A stretch of DNA of 64,000 bases from Anaerocolumna sedimenticola (GTDB lineage: Bacteria > Bacillota > Clostridia > Lachnospirales > Lachnospiraceae), in NCBI RefSeq assembly GCF_009931695.1, contig NZ_CP048000.1, positions 1,329,001 to 1,393,000 on the forward strand. Reading direction: 5' to 3'. Positions 54,155 through 63,249 of this stretch are shown piece after piece (position 1 is the first letter of the stretch; each line of letters opens with the position of its first letter). The position numbers and the translations under genes are program-made. Under the pieces are notes generated by a model. The model had not been told where the DNA came from and did no database searches. It saw nothing but the letters and a program-made list of their open reading frames with translations.

Positions 54155-56606
54155 ATGCCGGACTTAAATAAAGAAGAATTTAAGAAAGATGTGGAGGGTT
54201 ATGTAAAACTACTTTATCGCAAGTCCTTACAGGAGGCTACCAAACAGCAGATTTTTCAAGGTGTAGCCTATTCTGTTAAGAATATAATTATAGGAAATTG
54301 GATGGCTACCCATAAAACCTATGAAGAGGAAGATATAAAAACCGTATATTATTTATCCATGGAATTTTTAATGGGCGGGCATTGGGTAATATCATTATTA
54401 ATTTAAAAGCCGAGAAAGAAATACGGCAGGCATTGGAAGAACTGGGTTTTGATCTTAATGTAATAGAAGATGAGGAACCGGATGCCGCCCTTGGTAACGG
54501 TGGTTTAGGAAGGCTGGCAGCCTGTTTTTTAGATTCTCTGTCAACTTTGGGGTATCCTGCTTATGGCTGTGGAATCCGATACAAATACGGTATGTTTGAG
54601 CAAAAAATTGAAAATGGATTTCAGGTGGAAGTTCCGGATAACTGGTTAAGGTATGGTAATCCTTTCGAAATCAAACGCTCTGAATATGCCCAGGAAGTTA
54701 AATTCGGGGATATGTTAAAATGATTCGTGACGAACAGGGCAGAGATCGGTTCATTCAAGAGAATTATCAATCTGTTCTGGCTGTTCCCTATGATATTCCC
54801 ATAATCGGATATGGCAATCATATAGTAAATACCTTAAGGATTTGGGATGCGGAAGCTATTAATACTATTAGCCTGGATTCCTTTGATAAGGGAGATTACG
54901 GGAAAGCAGTGGAGCAGGAGAATCTGGCCAGAACCATATGTGAAGTACTTTACCCTAATGACAATCATTATGCAGGGAAAGAACTCAGGTTAAAACAGCA
55001 GTATTTCTTTGTATCTGCAAGTGTTCAGAGAGCAGTAAAAAAATACATGGAAAAGCATACGGATATCAGACAGCTACCTGAAAAAGTATGTTTTCAGTTA
55101 AATGATACCCATCCGACTGTTACCACGGCAGAATTAATGCGAATCCTACTGGATGAATATTACTTAAGCTGGGAGGAAGCCTGGGAAATTACAGGTAAGG
55201 CCTGCGCTTATACCAATCATACCATTATGTCGGAAGCATTGGAGAAATGGCCCATCGATTTATTCTCCAGATTACTACCCAGAATTTATCAGATCATCGA
55301 AGAAATTAACCGGAGATTTATCAATGAAATACGTGGGATATATCCGGGAAATCAGGATAAGATAGTAAAAATGGCTGTTTTATATAACGGTCAGGTTCGA
55401 ATGGCACATTTAGCTATTATATGCTCCTTTTCCGTGAACGGAGTGGCAAAGCTTCATACTGAAATACTTAAAAATCAGGAGTTAAAGGATTTTTATCAGC
55501 TGTATCCGGATAAATTTAATAACAAAACCAACGGAATTACAGCACGCCGGTTCCTGCTCCACGGAAATCCGCTTCTAGCCGAATGGGTTACAAAAAGAAT
55601 CGGAAACGGATGGATAACTGATTTATCTCAAATAAACCGATTGTACCCTTATATAGAAGATGACGAATGCTTAAAAGAATTTATGGAGATAAAGTATCGT
55701 AATAAAGTCAGACTTAGTGAGTACATTAAGTTACATAATAATATTGATGTGGACCCGGATTCTATCTTCGACATCCAGGTAAAAAGACTCCATGAATATA
55801 AACGCCAGCTCTTAAATATTCTGCATATAATGCATTTATATAACCTGCTAAAGAAAAATCCCGGAATGGAATTTACAAAAAGGACCTTTGTATTCGGAGC
55901 AAAAGCATCTGCCGGCTACAGCAGGGCAAAAGCAATTATCAAGCTGATTAACAGTGTGGCTGAAGTTATCAACAGGGATGAATCCATTGAAGATAAAATA
56001 AAGGTTGTATTTATTGAAAACTACAGAGTATCAAATGCAGAGTTAATCTTTGCTGCAGCAGATGTATCAGAACAGATCTCCACTGCAAGTAAGGAAGCAT
56101 CCGGTACCGGCAATATGAAATTTATGCTTAACGGTGCTCTGACCCTTGGAACCATGGATGGTGCCAATATTGAAATTGTGGAAGAGGTCGGTTCCGAAAA
56201 TGCCTTTATTTTTGGCTTATCTGCTTCAGAAGTAATTGCATACGAGCTGAACGGAAGTTATAATCCAAGGGACATTTATGATACGGATGAGGATATCAGA
56301 CTGGTGGTGGACCAATTGGTAAATGGAATGTATTCAGGAGAGGATAAGGAACTCTTCCGTGAAATCTATCATTCCTTATTAGAAGCAAAAGGTGGAGATA
56401 GAGCGGATCAGTATTTCATTCTAAAGGATTTCAGGTCCTATGAAGAAGCTCAGAAAAGAGTTGAAATGGCGTATGGCAATAAAAATAAGTGGGCAAAAGC
56501 TGCCTTATTAAATACAGCGCGTTGCGGCAAATTTTCATCAGACAGGACCATAGAAGAATATGTCCGGGATATCTGGAAGTTAAAAAAGGTAAGAATAACG
56601 GTATAA
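54155..56606 (+). CDS. glgP: Glycogen/starch phosphorylase (two frameshifts as read)
   Basis: Phosphorolysis of alpha-glucan to glucose-1-phosphate, PLP-dependent. Two one-base losses break it: GGG at 54373-54375 needs one G to give FLMGRALGNN, and GGGG at 54706-54709 needs one G to give VKFGGYVKMIRDEQGR. Other family motifs: DAALGNGGLGRLAACFLDSL, NDTHPTVTTAELMRIL, VKRLHEYKRQLLN, and the PLP-site region EASGTGNMKFMLNGALT with its Lys. The repaired length is 817 aa. ATG 54155 follows GGAG. Probable assembly errors; the gene is intact otherwise. Confidence 0.92.
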
Positions 56607-56617
56607 AAATATAAAGG

Positions 56618-56692
56618 TGCATAAGCTGTGATAAAAACTCCTGTAACTGTAATCAGTTAAGAAGTTTGAATATCACAGCTTTTTTGTATCCT
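56618..56692 (+). terminator. Terminator of glgP
   Basis: AAGCTGTGATA pairs with TATCACAGCTT around a loop of about 40 bases, followed by TTTTTT. Confidence 0.82.
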
Positions 56693-56739
56693 GGTAAAAC
56701 CAATTTAACTGAACATATACCGGACCTAAGTGGAAGTAA

Positions 56740-56767
56740 TTGACAAATGGTTGTGAAGTGGTATGAT
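56740..56767 (+). promoter_or_regulatory. Sigma-A promoter for the moxR operon
   Basis: TTGACA at 56740-56745, 16-bp spacer and TATGAT at 56762-56767. Confidence 0.7.
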
Positions 56768-56870
56768 AATATTATAACAAACCCTAAAAAGAGAAATCCC
56801 AGGGCAAAGAACGGGCTTAGAAAAAGAGAAGGTGTATGTTATAAAAAAGTAAATTTTATTGGGAGGTTAT

Positions 56871-57821
56871 ATGCAAAACCAAAATGTAATCGGGGATATT
56901 GTAAAGAATATTGAAAAAGTTGTTGTGGGTAAAACAGAGGTAATTGAATTTGCTATGATAACCTTACTGGCAGAAGGTCACCTCTTATTAGAAGACGTTC
57001 CCGGTGTTGGGAAAACAACGTTGGCTAATGCTATTTCTAAATCCATTCATTGCGGATTTAACCGGATTCAGTTTACACCGGATACACTACCCAGTGATAT
57101 TACAGGTGTATCAGTTTATAACATGCAGACGGGAAAATTTGAATTCACTCCCGGTGCGATCATGAATCATATTATTTTAGCAGATGAAGTTAACCGTACT
57201 TCACCTAAAACCCAGGCCAGTCTTTTAGAAGCCATGGAAGAAAAACAAATCAGCGTGGATGGTAAGACATATCCGTTACCCGATCCTTTTATGGTAATTG
57301 CAACCCAGAACCCCATTGATTATCTGGGTACTTATAATCTCCCGGAGGCACAGCTTGACCGTTTTCTTATGAAATTATCCATCGGTTACCCAAGTATACC
57401 GGACGAAAAACGTATGGCAGATTATTATATCAGGAGGAGTCCGTTAAAATCCCTGGAACCTGTTACGGACGGAAAAACCATAGCTGCCATGCAGGAAGAA
57501 GTTAAAAACGTAAAAATACATAAAGATTTAATTTCTTATATTATTGAGATAATGGATGGTACAAGGAATGACACAAATATAACCCTTGGTGCCAGTCCAA
57601 GGGCGACTCTGGCACTTATCCGTGCCTCCCAGGCTGCTGCTTATTATTCTGGAAGAGATTATTGTATACCGGATGATATTTTAAAGGTAATTCACCCGGT
57701 TATCAGGCATAGGTTGATTTTATCTCCGGAAGCCAGACTGAATAAACAAACTTCTGAAAAAGTATTAGCTAAAATTATTGCTAAATTCCGTGTCCCTATA
57801 CTTCCCGCTTTGAATCAGTAA
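56871..57821 (+). CDS. MoxR-type AAA+ ATPase
   Basis: A 316-aa AAA+ ATPase, thought to act as a chaperone with the DUF58 and transglutaminase proteins encoded next. Walker A is DVPGVGKTTLA near 42-52, Walker B ILADEVNRTSPKTQ near 105-118, sensor 1 ATQNPIDYLGTYNLPEAQLDRF (two adjacent segments), and the arginine-rich sensor 2 ASPRATLALIR. Start ATG 56871 follows GGGAGG; a TTG upstream lies within that ribosome site. Operon of three genes, with the last two overlapping. Confidence 0.94.
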   Translation: MQNQNVIGDIVKNIEKVVVGKTEVIEFAMITLLAEGHLLLEDVPGVGKTTLANAISKSIHCGFNRIQFTPDTLPSDITGVSVYNMQTGKFEFTPGAIMNHIILADEVNRTSPKTQASLLEAMEEKQISVDGKTYPLPDPFMVIATQNPIDYLGTYNLPEAQLDRFLMKLSIGYPSIPDEKRMADYYIRRSPLKSLEPVTDGKTIAAMQEEVKNVKIHKDLISYIIEIMDGTRNDTNITLGASPRATLALIRASQAAAYYSGRDYCIPDDILKVIHPVIRHRLILSPEARLNKQTSEKVLAKIIAKFRVPILPALNQ

Positions 57822-57897
57822 TAAAAACCGGAATAAGCATAGAAATCTGATTTGTTTTTATCGTATAAAATATAAAATAAGGCAGGAAGGTATTTTT

Positions 57898-59082
57898 ATG
57901 TTTTTTAACCGTTTATTATTATTTATTTTGATAATAGCATCAGGAATTTTTGCCTCTAATTTTGGGGGAAATGTTTCGTATGCTCTTTTTTATATGAGTT
58001 TATGTATCCCGGTCATATCATTGATATACACCTATTATGTATACCTACGGTTTCGGATTTATCAGGAAATCGGGCAAAGAGTATTGGTAAAAGGAGAATT
58101 AATACCCTATTCTTTTACCATTGCCAATGAAGATTATATTACTTTCAGAAGCGTTAAGGTTAATTTCCTTCATGATAAATCTACCATATGGAATGGGGAA
58201 GAGATTAAGGATTATTGCCTTTTACCCGGTCAAGCAGAGAAAATGGAAACGAAGCTTCGCTGTAATTACCGGGGAGAGTATTGTGTAGGAGCCAATACGG
58301 TAGATATTATCGATTATTTGTATTTATTTCGAATAACATACCCAATTGCTTCAAAATTAAAAGTAACTGTTCTTCCCCGCGTTGTTCCAATATCCAGGTT
58401 AGGAATTGCACCGGTTAAAAGGGATGTTAAAAATTCTCCCCAGCTTCATAACGCTGAGCAGGATGCCATGGATATTGTTACCAGAAAATATCAGACCGGT
58501 GATAGTAAAAAACAGATACATTGGAAATTAAGCGCAAAGAAAAATCAATTGTTCAGCCGGAATTACATCACCAACCCAAAATCAGAAGTTATTATTCTAA
58601 TGGATTTAAGGCCAATTCATGAAGATGACTTAACTACGGTTATAATAGAAGATCAGATTATTGAAAGTACTTTAGCGATAGCAAATTATTGTAAAGATAA
58701 TAAAACCGATGCGAGGATTTATTATGAGCAGTCAGGTTTAAAAACAGATGTTATACGGGGGAAAACAGATTTTGATTTATTTTACAAAAGGTGCATTGAA
58801 ATACATTTCAATGCACAGGTTCCATTAGAAGAGATACTTGGGGAAAGTAAAAGTTATGCGGGAGAGAACAGCTTTTATATTCTAATTACCCACAATTTGG
58901 ATTTTAAACTATATAAATCTATACTTGAAGTTTCGGAGAATGGCAGTGAGCTATCCCTGTTGCTTATTCGGGATAAAGTGAATCCCGATGAGGAAGAAAT
59001 TATTAAAAGTATGAAACTTTCCGGTATTACAGTCAAATTAGTCACAAGAGAGGATGAAACCTTGGAGGTATTAAATGCATGA
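57898..59082 (+). CDS. DUF58 domain membrane protein
   Basis: A 394-aa protein with two N-terminal membrane helices (residues 3-45), an IgG-like middle region, and the DUF58 core beginning near residue 190: DIVTRKYQTGDSKKQIHWKLSAKKNQLFSR (adjacent segments), then VIILMDLRPIH, a von Willebrand-like fold opening. DUF58 proteins usually pair with MoxR ATPases, as here. The gap to moxR is 76 bp; its end overlaps the transglutaminase start by 4 bp (ATGA), indicating coupled translation. Confidence 0.9.
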   Translation: MFFNRLLLFILIIASGIFASNFGGNVSYALFYMSLCIPVISLIYTYYVYLRFRIYQEIGQRVLVKGELIPYSFTIANEDYITFRSVKVNFLHDKSTIWNGEEIKDYCLLPGQAEKMETKLRCNYRGEYCVGANTVDIIDYLYLFRITYPIASKLKVTVLPRVVPISRLGIAPVKRDVKNSPQLHNAEQDAMDIVTRKYQTGDSKKQIHWKLSAKKNQLFSRNYITNPKSEVIILMDLRPIHEDDLTTVIIEDQIIESTLAIANYCKDNKTDARIYYEQSGLKTDVIRGKTDFDLFYKRCIEIHFNAQVPLEEILGESKSYAGENSFYILITHNLDFKLYKSILEVSENGSELSLLLIRDKVNPDEEEIIKSMKLSGITVKLVTREDETLEVLNA

Positions 59083-61478
59083 ACGAAAATACTGCTGTTT
59101 CCCGAAGACTGACGGTAACTAACAGTTTTCTTATTACTCTGGCATTTGGTGTTTTTTTAAATAGTTTATTTCATTTAAGAATTTATACCATTTTTAACCT
59201 GTTCCTATGTGTTATATTTTTAGGGTTGATTTATCTGTTTGATCAATATAAAAAAAACCTGGCCACCTATTTTTCTCTATTTGGTCTTTTTGTTGTAGGT
59301 ATCTTTATCAGTATATTTTTTCAAATAAATTACATAAATGGGATTGATAAGGTTTATAAGTGGTGTCTTATTTATAATGGGGATGAAAAACTGTATGACA
59401 GAGGATGTGCCCTGGCTGTAAGCGCAGGTATCTTACTGGCCGGCAGTATACTTACTTATATTCTGCACCGGTTTAAACGGGTAAAAAGCATTGTTTCTGT
59501 TTTATTATTTGTTTTACTTATTCTATCAGCAGTTTATAAAATAAATATTCCTAAAATATCCGTAGGAATTGTTATCTTTTATGATCTGACCGAATTGGCC
59601 GAATATTGCGGAAAGCTTTTTAATAGAAACAGCAATAGGGTTAATAACAGTATAGCTACTATTTATCTGGCACCTGCCTGTCTTATTATAGCTATATTAT
59701 CAGTTTCTTTCCCCTCCCATGCTGAACCGATACAATGGAGGGGAGTTATAGACCTTATGCATAAAATGGAGGAAAAAGGCTCACTATTAATGACTCAGTT
59801 ACAATATTTTATTGATCGGACAGGGTCGGAATTTACCCTTAATTTTTCAGGTTACTCGGAGGAGGAGAGTGAACTTGGCGGTGACATAAATATAAATAAT
59901 GTAACTGCCCTAAAGATCAAGACACAGAGTAAAAGTACGGCGAAAGGTTATTTAGTTGGTTCTATCAATGACATTTATACAGGACGGAAGTGGGAAAGAA
60001 GTGAGGCAGAAAAGGAATATAGCCATGAAGAATATTATTATGACTTTTATGAATTGCTGAATGCCTTTGCCAGGGAAGAAGAAGCGGGCAGAGATTTAAC
60101 TAATTTAGTAAAAAAGAAGAGTTATAACATTGAGTATTATGATATTAGAACCAGATCCCTATTCTATCCATTAAAAACCTTTCAGATAAATTTTAATAAA
60201 TCTGTTAAATACAACGAAACCTACCAGGGTGCATTTCTTTATGACAGAGCAAAAGGAGTGGGAACTAAATATGAGGTCCAATATTATGAACTTAATCTAA
60301 GCAGTGAACGATTACAGGAAATGCTTCGAAATGCAAAAGAGACAGATTATATGGTATCAGAATATGCCATAAATAAAGCCGCAAAAGATATTTTTGATTA
60401 TAATACTTCGGGCAGTCAATTTGATATAATTGGGTTAAAAAACGATTTACTCCGCCGATCCCAGGAGATAAAAAAACAATATACCCTCCTGCCGGAAAAC
60501 CTGCCGGACAGGGTAAGAAATCTTAGTTTTGATTTAACCAGAGGCCTGAATAATAATTACGATAAATTAAAGGCAATCGAGGCTTATTTAAATAAATTGC
60601 CTTATACCACCAAAATAAATAAGACGCCAAAAGGGGAAGACTTTGTTGATTACTTTTTATTTGAACAGCAAAAGGGGTATTGTACTTATTTTGCATCGGC
60701 AATGGGTGTATTGGCAAGATGTTTAGATATACCGACCCGTTATATAGAGGGATTTGTAGTTGATTATAAAAATCCGGACAGCAGCAATACCTATAAGGTT
60801 TTAAGCAGCAGTGCCCACTCCTGGGTCGAAGCTTATATAGAAGGAATCGGCTGGATACCGTTTGAACCAACACCTTTGTATTATGCAGGACGGTATACCC
60901 TCTGGGCGGAGGATAACTCCGATTACCCATATCACGATTCCGGTGTTACCATTCCCCAAATCACCGGTGTGCCTCCTTATAATGAAGGCCTGGTTAACGG
61001 GAATACACCAGGAGCAGAGGAATCCGATAAGGTTAACAAAAAAAGTTACGTGCTTCCCGTACTTGGAATTCTGGTTAGTATTCTAATTTTATTTATCGGT
61101 ATTATTTTAATTTATTATGGAATATTAGTAAGAAAATATGGTAAGAAATTTAAGAGTGCGTCAGATAATTTAAAATTATCACTAACCCTGGCAGAAATCC
61201 TGCACTATCTGGATAAAGAAGGTTTTCGTATATCTTCAGATGAAACTCTGCTTTCCTATGCAACGAAAATCGGTGATAAAATTAATTTTAACCATACCAG
61301 TTTCTTAAGTATTGTAACGGTATATATGGGTGTCAGATACGGGGAATATGAAGTAAAAACGGAAGAACTTAAGCTGGTTATGGATTTTTTAAAGTATTTT
61401 AAGTATCATCTGCAAGAAAAATTGGGTAAAAGAAGAATGTTTTTTGATAGATTTTTGTTTCTACATTTTTATCAATGA
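59079..61478 (+). CDS. Transglutaminase-like membrane protein
   Basis: A 799-aa protein, third gene of the moxR operon. Six or so membrane helices in residues 10-215, an extracytoplasmic region, then a transglutaminase core: GYCTYFASAMGVLARCLDIPTRYI with the catalytic Cys, SAHSWVEAYI with the His, and GWIPFEPTP in place of the more usual D. A further membrane helix near 655-680 is followed by a DUF4129-like C-terminus. Such proteins are proposed to process cell-surface peptides. The substrate is unknown. Confidence 0.9.
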   Translation: MNENTAVSRRLTVTNSFLITLAFGVFLNSLFHLRIYTIFNLFLCVIFLGLIYLFDQYKKNLATYFSLFGLFVVGIFISIFFQINYINGIDKVYKWCLIYNGDEKLYDRGCALAVSAGILLAGSILTYILHRFKRVKSIVSVLLFVLLILSAVYKINIPKISVGIVIFYDLTELAEYCGKLFNRNSNRVNNSIATIYLAPACLIIAILSVSFPSHAEPIQWRGVIDLMHKMEEKGSLLMTQLQYFIDRTGSEFTLNFSGYSEEESELGGDININNVTALKIKTQSKSTAKGYLVGSINDIYTGRKWERSEAEKEYSHEEYYYDFYELLNAFAREEEAGRDLTNLVKKKSYNIEYYDIRTRSLFYPLKTFQINFNKSVKYNETYQGAFLYDRAKGVGTKYEVQYYELNLSSERLQEMLRNAKETDYMVSEYAINKAAKDIFDYNTSGSQFDIIGLKNDLLRRSQEIKKQYTLLPENLPDRVRNLSFDLTRGLNNNYDKLKAIEAYLNKLPYTTKINKTPKGEDFVDYFLFEQQKGYCTYFASAMGVLARCLDIPTRYIEGFVVDYKNPDSSNTYKVLSSSAHSWVEAYIEGIGWIPFEPTPLYYAGRYTLWAEDNSDYPYHDSGVTIPQITGVPPYNEGLVNGNTPGAEESDKVNKKSYVLPVLGILVSILILFIGIILIYYGILVRKYGKKFKSASDNLKLSLTLAEILHYLDKEGFRISSDETLLSYATKIGDKINFNHTSFLSIVTVYMGVRYGEYEVKTEELKLVMDFLKYFKYHLQEKLGKRRMFFDRFLFLHFYQ

Positions 61479-61523
61479 ATAAAACTATCATTTCTGGTGA
61501 AAATATATCTAGAGGTGATAATA

Positions 61524-62474
61524 ATGAAAAAACATAGCTTAGCTGAATTTTTCAAAAGCAAGAGCTTTTATGCGTTATTATGTGTCGGTGCTTTGGCAAT
61601 TGTAGCGATTACTATGGTGGCTTTAAATCAGACATCAAACAAAGATCAAGGTAACAATTTGGTGGATTTAAATGAACCGATTGTTTCAGATGTAGCTGAT
61701 AAAGACAACAGTAACCAAACCCAGAACCCACCGGCTGTTAATAACCAGGCCTCGTCAACTGCTGCTAATAATAAAGAGGGCACTAGTAAGACTGAGGTAG
61801 CACAATCCAATCCGAATACCCAGAGTGATATCACTGAGCCGGTAACGGATGGCAGCGTTTTAGAATTTGATGCTGAAGACGACCCAGAAAGTGTTGCTGC
61901 TAACCCCACAGATGCACAAGATGGTACTAAATCAGATTCTACTACGAAAGAAACGGCAAATGCGGCAACAACGAAAGATGCGGCAGATGCAACTGAAAAG
62001 ACAGCTTCTTCTGAACCAAAGAAAGAATCGGAAGAGGTTATGACGCCGGATTCCCTGTATTTTGATACGGATGATGGTCTGTTATGGCCGGTAACCGGTA
62101 ATATTTTAATGGACTACAGCGTAGACAGGGTTGTTTATTATGAAACATTAGAGCAGTTTCGTGTAAATCCTGCCGTAATTATTGATGCTGAAATTGGTAC
62201 TAAGGTACTTAGTGCAGCAAAAGGGGTTATAACAAAGATTACAAAGGAAGATGAAACAGGTACCACCGTAACAGTTTCTCTTGGAAATGGTTTCAGTGTT
62301 GTTTATGGTCAGCTTGATGATTTAAATGTTAAAGTAGGGGATATGGTAAAAGAAGGACAGGAAATAGGTGTTGTAGCAAAACCTACTAAATATTTTACAG
62401 TAGAAGGCAGCAATCTTTATTTTCAGGTTTTAAAGAATGACAAAACAGTCAATCCTATGCTGTATTTAAGATAA
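61524..62474 (+). CDS. spoIIQ: SpoIIQ-like protein with degenerate LytM/M23 domain
   Basis: A 316-aa protein with one N-terminal membrane helix (FYALLCVGALAIVAITMVAL), a Thr/Asp/Asn-rich linker of about 150 residues, and a C-terminal M23/LytM domain (about 190-316: LLWPVTGNILMDYS, AAKGVITKI, VYGQLDDLNVKVGDMVKEGQ, LYFQVL). The first zinc ligands (HxxxD) read as NPAVIIDA, and the HxH motif reads NLYFQV, so it should be catalytically inactive. This matches SpoIIQ, the forespore partner of SpoIIIAH in the feeding channel. GAGGTGAT precedes ATG 61524. Confidence 0.75.
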   Translation: MKKHSLAEFFKSKSFYALLCVGALAIVAITMVALNQTSNKDQGNNLVDLNEPIVSDVADKDNSNQTQNPPAVNNQASSTAANNKEGTSKTEVAQSNPNTQSDITEPVTDGSVLEFDAEDDPESVAANPTDAQDGTKSDSTTKETANAATTKDAADATEKTASSEPKKESEEVMTPDSLYFDTDDGLLWPVTGNILMDYSVDRVVYYETLEQFRVNPAVIIDAEIGTKVLSAAKGVITKITKEDETGTTVTVSLGNGFSVVYGQLDDLNVKVGDMVKEGQEIGVVAKPTKYFTVEGSNLYFQVLKNDKTVNPMLYLR

Positions 62475-62517
62475 ACAACAAGCAAGCTTAACAGCGGTTA
62501 ATTAAAAAAACGTTACT

Positions 62518-62552
62518 AAAAGGCTGCCCTCTATGAGATCAGCCTTTTTTAT
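62518..62552 (+). terminator. Terminator of the spoIIQ-like gene
   Basis: AAAAGGCTG pairs with CAGCCTTTT, followed by TTTATT. Confidence 0.88.
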
Positions 62553-62761
62553 TGTTTGCCTTTTCCAATCTACAATTAAAGCTATAAAAAAACTCTTTTT
62601 GACAGGAACATAACTTATATGGTTGAATATAATAATGTATAAAATGTAAGGGAATAAGAGATACATATCTACAACAATCCGCAACCGAAACTCTTATACC
62701 TTATATTTTTCTTTTTTGAAAAGCACTTATTTTATTCGGCTGCTTGACATAGATATGATTA

Positions 62762-62808
62762 AAAAATGGGTAAACAATGATCTTGTGTCTTGTTTACTCA
62801 TTTTAAAT
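62762..62808. terminator. GGGTAAACA/TGTTTACTC hairpin, symmetric flanks
   Basis: Stem GGGTAAACA/TGTTTACTC with A-rich flank before and T-rich flank after, so it can end transcripts from either side. The region 62553-62761 between the two hairpins holds no gene. Confidence 0.6.
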
Positions 62809-62810
62809 TC

Positions 62811-62839
62811 TTGACGAAAGAGAGACTTAGTTTTAATAT
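62811..62839 (+). promoter_or_regulatory. Sigma-A promoter for the small protein gene
   Basis: TTGACG, 17-bp spacer, TAATAT at 62834-62839, 70 bp before the start codon. Confidence 0.65.
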
Positions 62840-62907
62840 AGGATATATATAACTGAAATGAGGTTAACGTAACAGGGGTATTTGTTTTTTAAGGGAGGTT
62901 AATAATT

Positions 62908-63153
62908 ATGTGGTTTTGGAACCGAAGAGAAATATATCATGGTTTTTCTTTAAAAATGCAGGCAGATGTAAGAGATATATTAAAAGCGAACCATATAAAA
63001 TATGATTACAGAATAATTAATTTGAATAATAAGGGGCTTGTAAGAAGCGGTAATTTTGGCATCAATCGCGATTTTTCGATGGAATATTATATTTACGTAT
63101 CAAAAAAGGATTATGAATACGCATCCCACTTGTTAGGGAATCCAATGATCTAA
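62908..63153 (+). CDS. Small conserved hypothetical protein
   Basis: An 81-aa protein beginning MWFWNRREIYHGFSLKMQ, a helix, then strands with DYRIINLNNK and MEYYIYVSKKDYEYASHLLG. The composition and the aromatic-rich strand/helix pattern resemble the small DUF2007-type signal-transducing folds, but I am not confident. AAGGGAGG precedes the ATG and a promoter lies at 62811. Function unknown. Confidence 0.65.
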   Translation: MWFWNRREIYHGFSLKMQADVRDILKANHIKYDYRIINLNNKGLVRSGNFGINRDFSMEYYIYVSKKDYEYASHLLGNPMI

Positions 63154-63249
63154 ACTGATATTCAATAGACAGCTTGGTCCATTTCTATATTTTATTATAT
63201 TGATTTACATAATAAAAAGTATTAGAATGATAAGAAAAGGACTTAAATT

